64,000 nt of DNA from Alistipes provencensis (lineage in GTDB: Bacteria; Bacteroidota; Bacteroidia; Bacteroidales; Rikenellaceae). The notes beneath the pieces are model-generated. The model was not told the origin of the DNA. It worked only from the letters and a program-made list of their open reading frames with translations, and did no database searches. Positions 44,508 through 55,541 of this stretch are shown in pieces. How positions within the stretch are numbered: the first letter of the stretch is position 1; each line of letters opens with the position of its first letter. The stretch is taken from positions 1,464,397 through 1,528,396 of the forward strand of contig NZ_LT559262.1 in assembly GCF_900083545.1 (NCBI RefSeq), given 5' to 3'. Both the position numbers and the translations under genes were made by a program.

Positions 44508-44696
44508 TTACTCCAGAATCTTCGTTACCTCTTCCTCGGCCTTGCGCAGACGCTCCTTGCACGAGGCGATCAGCTCCGTGGCGCGTTTCACCTCCGCCGC
44601 GAGGCTGTCCACGTCCATCTCTTCGCTGCGCAGCCGCGCCAGTATTTTTTCGATCTCGGCCATCGCCTCGGCGTAGGCCAGCTCTTTCTTTGCCAT
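44508..44696 (-). CDS. xseB: Exodeoxyribonuclease VII small subunit
   Basis: 62 residues, the usual very short length, almost all helical with YAEAMAEIEKILARL and the following MDVDSLAAEVKRA. It lies 5 bp downstream of xseA, the partner that carries the active site; together they degrade single-stranded DNA. Confidence 0.93.
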   Translation of the reverse strand: MAKKELAYAEAMAEIEKILARLRSEEMDVDSLAAEVKRATELIASCKERLRKAEEEVTKILE

Positions 44697-44701
44697 ATTC
44701 T

Positions 44702-45937
44702 TCAGGATTTTACGGTTGCATTTATCTTGCCGTCGGAGACCTCTATTTCGATCCGCTCACCCGCCGCGACCGCCGCGGCCGAGGTCACGGCCTTGCCGCC
44801 GCTCCGCACCACGGCGAATCCCAGTCGGAGGATGCGCTCGGGAGAGCGTCCGGCGATCAGCTCCGCGGCGTTTTCCAGCCGCGTCGTCTGCCGTGTGAGG
44901 AAGTCGCGCGCCGCGTCGGGCAGCAGCTCCGTGAAATGTTCCAGCCGCAGCGACTGCCGCGTGAGGAGCTCGCCGCTCAAACGCCGCACCTCGCCCGAAA
45001 GACGTTCGAGCCGCACCTCCGAGGCGTGCATCGCCGCCGTCGTGGTGTCGTGCAGTTGCAGGGCGGCGTAGTCGAGCCACCCGTCGACCTCGGTCATCCG
45101 TTCGACGAGCCATCCGGCTACCGCCGTCGGGGTTTTGAGCGCCGTATGGGCCACCATGTCGGCGACGCTGGTGTCCTTGTCGTGGCCGATGCCCGTCACC
45201 ACCGGCAGCGGGAACTGCGCCACATGGGCGCAGAGGCGGTAGGCGTTGAAGCAGTTGAGGTCGCTCCTCGATCCGCCGCCGCGGATCAGCACCACGGCGT
45301 CGAATTTTTCCAGATTGGTCGCAACGTTGCACAAGGCTTCGACGATAGATTCTTCGGCCGCCGCGCCCTGCATGAAGGCGTCGAACAGGGTCAGCTCGAA
45401 GCGGTAGGGGCTCTTGCCCAGCTCCTTGCAGAAGTCCTGATAGCCCGCGGCGTTGGCGCTCGACACGATGGCGATGCGCTGCACGACGGTCGGCATCGGC
45501 ACCTCGCGGTTCATATCCCAGACCCCGTCCTGCTGCAACTGCGCGATGGTCTGCTGCCGCTGCCGCTCCATGTCACCCAGCGTGTACGAGGGGTCGATGT
45601 CGGTGATTTGCAGCGAGAAGCCGTAGAGTTCGTGGTAGGAGACCAGCACTTTGGCCAGTATCTTGATGCCCGCGGCGAGCCGCTGACCCGTTTCGGCCTC
45701 GAAATACCCCGAGATGCGCGGGTAGTGCGACCGCCATACGACGGCCCGGGCCTGCGCCGTCGGCACGCCGTTGTCGCCGCCCTTTTCGACCAGTTCGAGG
45801 TAGCAGTGGCCCGAGTAGTTGACTTTTATTTCGGAGATTTCAGCACTCACCCATACGGGCAGCGCGAACTGTCCTTCGAGCGCGGACTTCACGCGGCGCT
45901 GCAACTCACGCAGGGTAATATATTGTGATTCAGCCAT
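44702..45937 (-). CDS. xseA: Exodeoxyribonuclease VII large subunit
   Basis: 411 residues from MAESQYITLRELQ. N-terminal OB-fold (PVWVSAEISEIKVN, GHCYLELVEK), then the catalytic core with SSANAAGYQDF, LIRGGGSRSDLNCFN and GIGHDKDTSVADMVAH, and a coiled C-terminal part. The start shares one base with the menA stop. Confidence 0.94.
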   Translation of the reverse strand: MAESQYITLRELQRRVKSALEGQFALPVWVSAEISEIKVNYSGHCYLELVEKGGDNGVPTAQARAVVWRSHYPRISGYFEAETGQRLAAGIKILAKVLVSYHELYGFSLQITDIDPSYTLGDMERQRQQTIAQLQQDGVWDMNREVPMPTVVQRIAIVSSANAAGYQDFCKELGKSPYRFELTLFDAFMQGAAAEESIVEALCNVATNLEKFDAVVLIRGGGSRSDLNCFNAYRLCAHVAQFPLPVVTGIGHDKDTSVADMVAHTALKTPTAVAGWLVERMTEVDGWLDYAALQLHDTTTAAMHASEVRLERLSGEVRRLSGELLTRQSLRLEHFTELLPDAARDFLTRQTTRLENAAELIAGRSPERILRLGFAVVRSGGKAVTSAAAVAAGERIEIEVSDGKINATVKS

Positions 45938-46848
45938 CAGCCCAGCAGTATCCCGATCGTGAACAGCGCTCCGAACAGCAGGATGTTGCGGGCTGTTTCG
46001 CCCAGACAGACATTCAGTTCCTCGCCGTGGTCGATACGCACCATCTTGCGCCATGTGGCGGTGTGCGCCGCGAGGTAGACGAGCGGCAGCAGCGCGGCCC
46101 ATGTGCGGCCCCCGGCCAGCAGCGTGAGGCAGAGTGCGACGGCGGCGGCCCCGAGGGCGAAATAACCCCAGCGGCCGACTCCGGCTCCGAGGCAGACGAC
46201 GATCGTGCGTTTGTTGCAGCGGACATCCTCCTCGCGGTCGCGGAAATTGTTGACCATCAGCATCGTGTCGATCACCAGTCCGCAGGCCAGCGCCGCGACG
46301 ACGACCTCCCAAGTCCATGCCCCGGTCTGGATGTAGTAGGTGAATCCTACGGGAATCAGTCCGAAAAAGAGGATGACCGCGATATCCCCCATACCGTGGT
46401 AGGCCAGCGGCCAAGGTCCTGCGGTGTAGAAATAGGCGAAGACGACGCAGGCGGCGCCCACGGCGACGAGTTCCCAGCCGCCGCAGCGGAGGACGCCGGC
46501 GTGGAGCGCCCAGACGAGGATCCCGATCCCGGCGGCGCAGGCCGCGAGGGTGAATGCGGCGATGCCCGCCTTCATGGCCGGAAGGGTGATGTATCCCTTG
46601 GCGAAAGCCCGGTCGGGTCCCAGCCGGTCGGGTTTGTCAGCCCCTTTCATAAAGTCCCAGAGGTCGTTCACCAGATTGGCCGTACACTGCATCAGCACGG
46701 CGAACAACAGGCACAGCAGGGCAGGCAGGCCGTGGAACGATCCGTCGGTCCACGCCAGTGCGGAGCCGACGAGGACGAGAATCACGGAGTTGCCGAGGCT
46801 GTAGGGCCTCACGGCGAGAATCCATGCGGAAAGGGAGTTGGTTTTCAT
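45937..46848 (-). CDS. menA: 1,4-dihydroxy-2-naphthoate prenyltransferase
   Basis: 303 residues, a UbiA-type membrane prenyltransferase with about nine hydrophobic segments. Both Asp-rich motifs are visible: NLVNDLWDFMKGAD and DTMLMVNNFRDREED. It joins the isoprenoid tail to dihydroxynaphthoate in menaquinone synthesis. Translationally coupled to xseA. Confidence 0.92.
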   Translation of the reverse strand: MKTNSLSAWILAVRPYSLGNSVILVLVGSALAWTDGSFHGLPALLCLLFAVLMQCTANLVNDLWDFMKGADKPDRLGPDRAFAKGYITLPAMKAGIAAFTLAACAAGIGILVWALHAGVLRCGGWELVAVGAACVVFAYFYTAGPWPLAYHGMGDIAVILFFGLIPVGFTYYIQTGAWTWEVVVAALACGLVIDTMLMVNNFRDREEDVRCNKRTIVVCLGAGVGRWGYFALGAAAVALCLTLLAGGRTWAALLPLVYLAAHTATWRKMVRIDHGEELNVCLGETARNILLFGALFTIGILLG

Positions 46849-46910
46849 TGCGGAGGATTTTCAAGGGATTTTGCAGACGGGATTTTGGGGCTTTCGAGGG
46901 GCGGGGAGGG

Positions 46911-47459
46911 TCAGCGGATGACGAGCTCCACGGGCCGCGGAATGCGTTTGCCCTCGGGGAGCTGGATGCTCAGCACACCCTCGGTTTCGATCGGCCGGCC
47001 GTTTTTCAGGGCCGGCTGCCAGCGCGGGGCGCCGGCCACGGCTTTCAGCACGCGCCGTTTGAGGCGGTTGTCGGTCGATTCGAGCTCCTGATGGACGACG
47101 GTGTCGCCCTCGGGGGTGATCTTGTAGCGCAGGACCACGCGGGCGGCGGGTTCGCTGGCGTCCCAGCGCACCTGACGGGCGATGTAATGGCCGAACGTGG
47201 AGTCGGCGGGGAAGGCGGCGGGCTGGTCGTAGCGCAGGGTGATGAGCATCACCCCGTGGGCGGCCCGCTGGCCGTAACGGGCGATGGTCTCCTCGTCGGC
47301 GGGGAGCATCTCGACGTGCTCGATGTCCTCGGGCGGGATAGAGCGGATCTCCTTCGTCTCCTTGCCGTTGACGATATACATCGGCATGGGTTTCGGCGTC
47401 GCGGCCCGGAGGGCTGCGGCGAAGCACAGGAGAAAGAGAAATAGAACGTAGTTTTTCAT
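46911..47459 (-). CDS. Secreted protein with TonB-C-terminal-like domain
   Basis: 182 residues with a signal peptide (MKNYVLFLFLLCFAAALRA). The middle (MYIVNGKET to GVMLITLR) resembles the short plug-like strand found in Bacteroidota TonB proteins and receptors. The C-terminal part is TonB-C-like (RRVLKAVAGAPRWQPALKNG). No N-terminal TM anchor or Pro-rich linker remains, so it is not a full TonB. Probably periplasmic; partner unknown. Confidence 0.65.
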   Translation of the reverse strand: MKNYVLFLFLLCFAAALRAATPKPMPMYIVNGKETKEIRSIPPEDIEHVEMLPADEETIARYGQRAAHGVMLITLRYDQPAAFPADSTFGHYIARQVRWDASEPAARVVLRYKITPEGDTVVHQELESTDNRLKRRVLKAVAGAPRWQPALKNGRPIETEGVLSIQLPEGKRIPRPVELVIR

Positions 47460-47537
47460 GGTTGAACGGTTCCCTGTTTTTTCGATGTAATACTACTGTC
47501 GGCCTCCGTTTTTTGCCGCCTGCGGCGTCATTTGCAA

Positions 47538-47571
47538 ATCTGACCCCACCCCAGCCCTCCCTCGGGGAGGG
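47538..47571. repeat. Dispersed intergenic repeat, copy 2
   Basis: AATCTGACCCCACCCCAGCC followed by CCTCCCTCGGGGAGGG, matching the copy at 44455-44490 except for a few bases. Confidence 0.65.
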
Positions 47572-47640
47572 AGATGGCATACCTTTCGGTCGGTCGACAC
47601 GTTAGCTTACATGCCAAACGGTCGGAGGGGGCGGGATATT

Positions 47641-47790
47641 GCCCGCTAAAACCCGTCTATACGGATGGGCGGGGACCGGATGAGGGTCGTTGTGGCCCGC
47701 CGTCGCCCCTAAAACCCATCTTTAGATGGGCGTGGACCGGATGGAAAACGTCATGTCCTGCCGTCGCCCCTAAAACCCGTCTATCAGATG
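47641..47790 (-). repeat. Three tandem units of about 62 bp, each with a terminator-like hairpin
   Basis: Units begin at about 47641, 47704 and 47765 and share CGCCC(C/G)CTAAAACCCRTCT. On the minus strand each forms a short stem (best at 47715-47720/47725-47730) followed by TTTTAG. The third unit runs into the 3' end of the MGMT-like gene and supplies its stop codon. Apart from this array and the repeat at 47538, the 310 bp of 47460-47769 show nothing. Confidence 0.7.
47711..47730 (-). terminator. Best terminator-like hairpin of the tandem array
   Basis: CCCATC-TAAA-GATGGG followed by TTTT on the minus strand, downstream of the prfA/MGMT-like transcript. Confidence 0.5.
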
Positions 47791-48066
47791 GACGAGGTCT
47801 GCGCATCCGTTGCGGCGGAAGCGGACGCCCTCCGCTTCGAGGAGTTCCCGCTGTCGGGTCCATCCGGGAGCCGTGCGGCCTGCGGCGTTGACGACCCGGT
47901 GGCAGGGAAGGCCCTCGGGGGCTGCGGCCATCGCCCGTCCCACGCGGCGTGCGTATCCGGGCATGCCGGCCAGCCGGGCCAGTTGTCCGTAAGTTGCGAT
48001 CCGCCCCGCAGGTATCTGCGCGACGATGCTCCAAATCTCGGCGTCGAAATCGGCGGGAAGGCGCAT
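47770..48066 (-). CDS. MGMT-family DNA-binding domain protein (alkyltransferase-like)
   Basis: 98 residues from MRLPADFDAEIW, equal to the C-terminal domain of O6-alkylguanine-DNA alkyltransferase. The winged-helix ATYGQLARLAG and the active-site GLPCHRVVNAAGR are present with the Cys retained, unlike ATL proteins that have Trp. It lacks the N-terminal Ada-like domain. Its last residues are encoded by a unit of the neighbouring tandem repeat. It begins 8 bp after the prfA stop. Confidence 0.8.
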   Translation of the reverse strand: MRLPADFDAEIWSIVAQIPAGRIATYGQLARLAGMPGYARRVGRAMAAAPEGLPCHRVVNAAGRTAPGWTRQRELLEAEGVRFRRNGCADLVHLIDGF

Positions 48067-48074
48067 TGTGGCGG

Positions 48075-49160
48075 CTAAAGCTCGCTCTCTTTCAGGCGTT
48101 CGGCGTTCTCGGCCACGATCAGGTGGTCGATGCAGTCCTGAATGTCGCCGTCCATGAAGGCCGCGAGGTTGTAGATCGTATAGTTGATGCGGTGGTCGGT
48201 GATGCGCCCCTGCGGGTAGTTGTAGGTGCGGATCTTGGCCGAGCGGTCGCCCGTCGAGACCATCGTCTTGCGTTTCGAGGCGATTTCGTCGAGGTATTTC
48301 GAGTATTCGAGGTTGAAGACGCGCGTGCGCAGCTCCTCGAACGCCTTGTCGAAGTTCTTCAACTGCGATTTCTGGTCCTGACACTGCACGACGATGCCCG
48401 TCGGGATGTGCGTCAGGCGGATGGCCGAATAGGTCGTGTTGACCGACTGGCCGCCGGGACCGCTCGCGCAGAAGATGTCCTTGCGGATGTCGTTCATCGA
48501 GATATCGACGTCGAACTCCTCGGCTTCGGGCAGCACGGCCACCGAAGCGGCCGAAGTGTGTACGCGGCCCTGCGTCTCGGTCTGCGGCACGCGCTGCACG
48601 CGATGCACGCCCGATTCGTATTTCAGCGTCCCGTAGACGTTCTGTCCCGTGACCTTCAGCACCACCTCCTTGAAGCCGCCCACGGCGCCCTCCGACGACG
48701 AGGTGATCTCGTAACGCCACCCCTTCGACTCGATATACTTGGTGTACATGCGCAGCAGGTCGCCGGCGAAGATCGCCGCCTCGTCGCCGCCCGTGCCGCC
48801 GCGGATCTCCATGATGGCGTTCTTCGAGTCCTGCGGGTCCTTGGGAATCAGCAGCAGCTTGATCTCCTCCTCCATCTGCGCCAGTTGGGGCTCCAGTTCG
48901 GCGATCATCTCGCGGGCCATTTCGCGCATCTCCTCGTCCTTGTCCGTGGCCAGCGTGTCCTTGGCTTCGGCGAGGTTGGCGACGGCCGTGCGGTAGCGCT
49001 CCGAAGTCTCGATGATCGGTTCCAGCTCCTTGTACTCCTTGGTAAGCTGGATGAACTGCTTGACGTCGGCAATGACTTCGGGGTCGGTGAGTTTCTGTCC
49101 CGTCTCCTCGTATTTGAGTTTCAAACCGTCGAGGCGGTTCAATATGGTATTGTCTGCCAT
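48075..49160 (-). CDS. prfA: Peptide chain release factor 1
   Basis: 361 residues. The catalytic GGQ is in ASGPGGQSVNTTYS (Gly-Gly-Gln near residue 233), and the codon-recognition tripeptide position reads PQT in RVPQTETQGR, the PxT form expected for RF1 (UAA/UAG). A sigma-ABfr promoter lies upstream at 49179-49209. Confidence 0.95.
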   Translation of the reverse strand: MADNTILNRLDGLKLKYEETGQKLTDPEVIADVKQFIQLTKEYKELEPIIETSERYRTAVANLAEAKDTLATDKDEEMREMAREMIAELEPQLAQMEEEIKLLLIPKDPQDSKNAIMEIRGGTGGDEAAIFAGDLLRMYTKYIESKGWRYEITSSSEGAVGGFKEVVLKVTGQNVYGTLKYESGVHRVQRVPQTETQGRVHTSAASVAVLPEAEEFDVDISMNDIRKDIFCASGPGGQSVNTTYSAIRLTHIPTGIVVQCQDQKSQLKNFDKAFEELRTRVFNLEYSKYLDEIASKRKTMVSTGDRSAKIRTYNYPQGRITDHRINYTIYNLAAFMDGDIQDCIDHLIVAENAERLKESEL

Positions 49161-49178
49161 AAATGTTTATTTTGAGTG

Positions 49179-49209
49179 CAAAGATACTAAAAAGGCGGAG
49201 GAGTTCAAA
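49179..49209 (-). promoter_or_regulatory. Sigma-ABfr-type promoter of prfA
   Basis: On the minus strand TTTG, exactly 19 nt, then TATCTTTG: a full consensus match 19 nt upstream of the ATG. Confidence 0.75.
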
Positions 49210-49297
49210 ACCGAATCGCAGGAGATTCGGTAAAACTTTCTGACCCATAAAAGTGTCGTTACGACACCAATAATCGGCAAACGGCAATGCGCGTTCC

Positions 49298-49333
49298 GAA
49301 AAAACGAAAGAGGGGCATGCCTCAGGCACGCCC
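49298..49333 (-). terminator. Rho-independent terminator after the esterase pair
   Basis: Stem 49307-49313/49327-49333 (GAGGGGC/GCCCCTC) with an inner GCC/GGC stem; on the minus strand it is followed by TTTCGTTTTTT. It lies 13 bp after the esterase stop. Confidence 0.8.
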
Positions 49334-49346
49334 CTCCCGTCTTGTC

Positions 49347-50213
49347 CTATCGGTTGACCTCCCGCAGCCAGTCCAGCACGGCGGCCTTCCAGATTTCGTG
49401 GTAGGGAAAGGTCGTGAGGAATCCCCAGCCGTGCTCGCCCAGCGGGTAGATGTGCAGCGACGCTTTCACGCCGTGGGCCTTGAGCGCCTCGTAGTAGAGC
49501 GCGCTGTTGACCGGGGGCACGCCCGTGTCGTCGTCCGAGTGGAACAGCAGGGTCGGGGGCGTGGCTTCGGTCACACGGTTCTGGAGCGAGTAGTATTCCG
49601 ACTGTTCGGCCGTGCGGTCCTCTCCCAGCAGGTTGTCGAACGAGAACTGGTGGCCTTTTCCGGGTTCGGCCGTGATGACCGGGTAGACGAGGATCGCAAA
49701 GGCGGGTTTGAAAGCCCCGAGGGTCGAGGCCGTGGCGGCCAGATGGCCTCCGGCCGAGAAGCCCATGATGCCCACCTTGTCGGCGGTGAATCCCGTAGTT
49801 CCGGCTTCGAGCCCCGCCATGATGCGCAGCGCCTGCTGGACATCCTCCAGCGGCACTTCGGGGTGCCCGTTGGGCATGCGGTATTTCAGCACCGCGGCCG
49901 TGACGCCGTTCTGCGACAGCCAGCGGGCCACATCGTGACCCTCGTGGCCGATGGCCAGCCCCAGATAGCTGCCTCCGGGGCAGATCACCACGGCCTGTCC
50001 GGTGGCGCGGGCCGTATCGGCGGGGTAGATGTAGAGCTCGGTCTCGGTCGTGCGGTCGGTCCGCGCGGGGTTGTCCTCCCCGGGGGCGAGGACGATGTGA
50101 TTGCTGTGGGGCGCCGTGGCGTTGTCCCAGATTTTCAGCGTCGCGGCGGGTTCCTGCGCCGTTGCGGTGAATGCGAAGAGGACCGCGGCTGCGGCCGGAA
50201 GTATCTTTTTCAT
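49347..50213 (-). CDS. Secreted alpha/beta-hydrolase esterase, copy 1
   Basis: 288 residues with a signal peptide (MKKILPAAAAVLFAFTATAQ). BD-FAE/acetylxylan-esterase-like: oxyanion region VVICPGGSYLGLAIGHEG, nucleophile GFSAGGHLAA, acid DDDTGVP and His GEHGWGF. It probably removes acetyl or feruloyl groups from plant or host glycans in the periplasm. It is a tandem paralogue of the gene 12 bp upstream. Confidence 0.88.
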   Translation of the reverse strand: MKKILPAAAAVLFAFTATAQEPAATLKIWDNATAPHSNHIVLAPGEDNPARTDRTTETELYIYPADTARATGQAVVICPGGSYLGLAIGHEGHDVARWLSQNGVTAAVLKYRMPNGHPEVPLEDVQQALRIMAGLEAGTTGFTADKVGIMGFSAGGHLAATASTLGAFKPAFAILVYPVITAEPGKGHQFSFDNLLGEDRTAEQSEYYSLQNRVTEATPPTLLFHSDDDTGVPPVNSALYYEALKAHGVKASLHIYPLGEHGWGFLTTFPYHEIWKAAVLDWLREVNR

Positions 50214-50225
50214 CGGGTGCGTGTT

Positions 50226-51095
50226 TTAGCGTTTGCGGAGCCAGTCCAGCACGGCGTCCTGCCAGACGGCCTTGTAACGGAACGATTTGCGGATGCCCCA
50301 GCCGTGGCCGCCGATGGGGTAGATGTGTATCGAGGCTTCGATGCCGTGCTCTTTCAGGGCCGTGTAATAGCAGGTGCTGTTGACCGGCGGCACCGTCTTG
50401 TCGTCGTCCGAGAGCAGCAGCAGCGCCGGGGGCGTGGCTGCGGTCACGCGGCTCTCCAGCGAATAGGCCGCGTCCTGCTCGGGGGTACGCTCCGCGCTCA
50501 GCAGGTTGATGAACGACCCCTGATGGCGCTTGCCCCGCACGGCCGAGATGACCGGGTAGAAGAGGATCGAGAAATCCGGACGGACGCTGCCGATCGTCGA
50601 GGCCATCGCCGCGAGATGGCCTCCGGCCGAGAATCCGGCGATGCCGACCTTGGGGCAGGTGAAGCCTTCGGCGCCCGGGGCGTCGCCGCGCATGATGCGC
50701 AGGGCCTGCTCGGCATCCTCCAGCGGCACCTCGGGGTGGTGGTTGGGCATGCGGTATTTCAGCACGGCGCCGGTGATGCCGTTCGCGGCGAGCCACTTGG
50801 CCACTTCGTAGCCTTCGTGGTCGATGGCCAGCCGTCCGTAACCGCCTCCGGGGCAGATCACCACGGCCTGACCGGTGGCGCAGGCCGTGTCGGCGGGAAA
50901 GATGTAGAGTTCGGCCTCCGACGTGTTGGCCAGCCGGTTGGGTTCGGGCTCCTGCTCGGGGGTGTCGATGCCGTTGCTGTGGGGCGCCGAAGCGTTGTCC
51001 CAGATGCGGATCGTCGCGGCCTGCCCGTAGTCTTTGGCGGAAGCGGATGCGCTCATAAGCAAAAATGCCAGAAAAAGTTGAACGGTTCGTTTCAT
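50226..51095 (-). CDS. Secreted alpha/beta-hydrolase esterase, copy 2
   Basis: 289 residues with a signal peptide (MKRTVQLFLAFLLMSASASA). The same motifs as copy 1: VVICPGGGYGRLAIDHEG, GFSAGGHLAA, DDDKTVP and GGHGWG. The two proteins are closely similar along their full length, so this is a recent tandem duplication, perhaps with divergent acyl or glycan preference. Confidence 0.88.
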   Translation of the reverse strand: MKRTVQLFLAFLLMSASASAKDYGQAATIRIWDNASAPHSNGIDTPEQEPEPNRLANTSEAELYIFPADTACATGQAVVICPGGGYGRLAIDHEGYEVAKWLAANGITGAVLKYRMPNHHPEVPLEDAEQALRIMRGDAPGAEGFTCPKVGIAGFSAGGHLAAMASTIGSVRPDFSILFYPVISAVRGKRHQGSFINLLSAERTPEQDAAYSLESRVTAATPPALLLLSDDDKTVPPVNSTCYYTALKEHGIEASIHIYPIGGHGWGIRKSFRYKAVWQDAVLDWLRKR

Positions 51096-51148
51096 ATAGG
51101 ATGTTTTTGTCGGATGCTGTTCTCCGAAGGATAAGCCTCTCCCGAGGA

Positions 51149-51170
51149 CCGTTTAAGAAACGGTTTTTTA
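51149..51170 (+). terminator. Orphan plus-strand terminator-like hairpin
   Basis: ACCGTTT-AAG-AAACGGT (51149-51155/51159-51165) followed by TTTTTT on the plus strand. No plus-strand gene precedes it. It sits between the convergently read leuS 3' end and the esterase promoter region. Confidence 0.45.
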
Positions 51171-51234
51171 GAGGTGGAGGCGCGGAACCGGAACCGAGAT
51201 CCGGTGACCGTGCACCGCCCCTAAACCCCGGCTC

Positions 51235-53991
<2,757 letters not shown>

Positions 53992-54045
53992 ATCTTTGAA
54001 CGTTTTGTATTTTAGCTTCTCGATACCGGCTCTTGGCCGGGTCTG

Positions 54046-54053
54046 CAAAAATA
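54046..54053 (-). promoter_or_regulatory. Candidate -7 element of leuS
   Basis: Minus-strand TATTTTTG matches TAnnTTTG 54 nt upstream of the ATG. No convincing -33 TTTG was found at the proper distance. Confidence 0.4.
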
Positions 54054-54100
54054 GCAAAAGTTTTCCGGATTCGTCATTTATCTTGTTTCCAATATGTCAT

Positions 54101-54133
54101 AAAAAACGGAACACGCCCCGAAAGGCGCGTCCC
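54101..54133 (-). terminator. Rho-independent terminator after the propeller lipoprotein gene
   Basis: A 10-bp stem with GU pairs (54108-54117/54124-54133), 6-nt loop, then GTTTTTT on the minus strand. Confidence 0.75.
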
Positions 54134-54158
54134 GTCACGAACTGTGTGCGGAAACCGG

Positions 54159-55211
54159 TTATCTGTAAAGCGGCACGACGCTCATTGAATAGGCTTCGCC
54201 GTGGCCCGTGCCGTCGGTGAGCGTGTGGAGGATCTCCTCGCCGTGCCACACGACGGCCGTGCGCGACGTACCGAAGAGGGTTCCGGCGCTGAAAACGTCG
54301 TCGCCGTAAGCGGCTATGGCATAGGGCAGCGACCCTTGGGCCGGGCCGTCCGAGAGGTCGTAAAGCTCCCGGCCGTTCTTCCAGACGACGCCCTCGTTCT
54401 CGAAGCCGTCGACGGTGTAGCCTGCGGCGTAGAGCGCACTCCCCGAACGACAGACGGCGGTGGCCTCGGCCGAGGAGGAGCCGTCGGTCAGCGTGTAGAG
54501 CACGTCGGCGTCTTTCCAGACGACGGCCTGTGTGCCCACATAGCCCGCCGTGTAGAGCGTGCGGCCGTCGGCGCAGAGGGCGATGGCTCCGGCGTCGGTC
54601 TGTCCGTCGGTGAGCGTGAAATGCGCCTTGTCGTTCTTCCAGACCACGGCAAGCTGTTTTTCGAGGCCGCTCTGGAGGCTGCCCGCGGCATAGACATCGC
54701 TTCCCGAGACGGTCACGGCCCGGGCTTGCGATGTGGCGGGGCTCACCGAGTAGGCGTGCGTCTCCGCGCCGTCCTTCCAGATTTTGGCCGTCAGGGCGCC
54801 ACCCGTATCCTCGCTGCCGGCGACGTAGATGCTGCCGCCGGCGGCCGAAACGGAGTAGAGGTAGGCGCTGCCCGAGGCCGGCGCAATGGTGTATTTCAGG
54901 GTGCCGTTCACCCAGATTCTCCCGACGATCGCGTCGCCCTGTTGTTCGTAGCCCGCCGTGTAGACCGTGCCGTTGTCGACCGAGACGGAGTAGGCCCAAG
55001 CATTGTTCGTGCCGTCGGTCAGGGCGTAGAGTTCGTTGCCGTTTTTCCAGACCGTCGCCACGGACTTGCCGGACGGGGTTTTATAGCCCGCCGTGTAGAT
55101 GTCGTAGCCCGAAGGTTTCGGCCGCTTGCCGTTGTCGTCGTCGCTGCACGCTCCCGAGCAGAGGACCGCTGCGAGGAGCGGCAGGAAAAGGTTGTGTAAG
55201 AGTCGTTTCAT
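54159..55211 (-). CDS. Lipoprotein with seven propeller-like repeats
   Basis: 350 residues from MKRLLHNLFLPLLAAVL, with lipobox near SGACSDDD. The remainder is seven tandem units of about 45 residues with the pattern YxAGY...AxVWKNGxxLYxLTDG...AxAV, beginning near residues 38, 85, 132, 178, 224, 267 and 314. The number and length suggest a seven-bladed beta-propeller, probably on the outer membrane or periplasmic face. I do not recognise a named family; the ligand is unknown. Confidence 0.75.
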   Translation of the reverse strand: MKRLLHNLFLPLLAAVLCSGACSDDDNGKRPKPSGYDIYTAGYKTPSGKSVATVWKNGNELYALTDGTNNAWAYSVSVDNGTVYTAGYEQQGDAIVGRIWVNGTLKYTIAPASGSAYLYSVSAAGGSIYVAGSEDTGGALTAKIWKDGAETHAYSVSPATSQARAVTVSGSDVYAAGSLQSGLEKQLAVVWKNDKAHFTLTDGQTDAGAIALCADGRTLYTAGYVGTQAVVWKDADVLYTLTDGSSSAEATAVCRSGSALYAAGYTVDGFENEGVVWKNGRELYDLSDGPAQGSLPYAIAAYGDDVFSAGTLFGTSRTAVVWHGEEILHTLTDGTGHGEAYSMSVVPLYR

Positions 55212-55455
55212 GGTGTTTGCGGTACGGGGTTGTTCGGCGCCGGGGCATTCGGCGCTCCGGCGGCCCGTACCCCGTTTCGGGGGCAAAGTCCGTGCCGCGG
55301 CGGATGTTGTTTTCCGGTGATGTATGGCATTGAAGATAAACCGATTGATGAATTATATATAAGCTGAATATTATAACGTCTAAAAATCCATAAGTAAAAA
55401 GAATAGCAAACAGCGTAAATTCCTGTAAAATGGCGAAAAAAGATGCTCCTATATA
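55212..55455. other. Intergenic stretch between divergent lipoprotein and rpsL genes
   Basis: This is the larger part of a 330-bp gap. It is GC-rich near the lipoprotein start and very AT-rich from about 55320 to 55470. No gene, repeat or minus-strand consensus promoter was seen; the rpsL promoter follows at 55456. Confidence 0.5.
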
Positions 55456-55484
55456 TTGTATTTCCGAAAAAATGCGTACCTTTG
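55456..55484 (+). promoter_or_regulatory. Promoter of the str/S10 ribosomal cluster
   Basis: TTG, 18 nt, TACCTTTG: a strong match to the Bacteroidota consensus. It gives a leader of about 50 nt before rpsL. Confidence 0.75.
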
Positions 55485-55541
55485 CAGTCCATTTTGGACA
55501 ATGGAGATAGATTTTTTAACAATTAAAGGACAGTTTAAGCA

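Noticed and set aside
47641..47790. CRISPR array
   Set aside because: Only three units, spacers are not unique inserts of equal length, no cas genes, and each unit carries a terminator-like hairpin.
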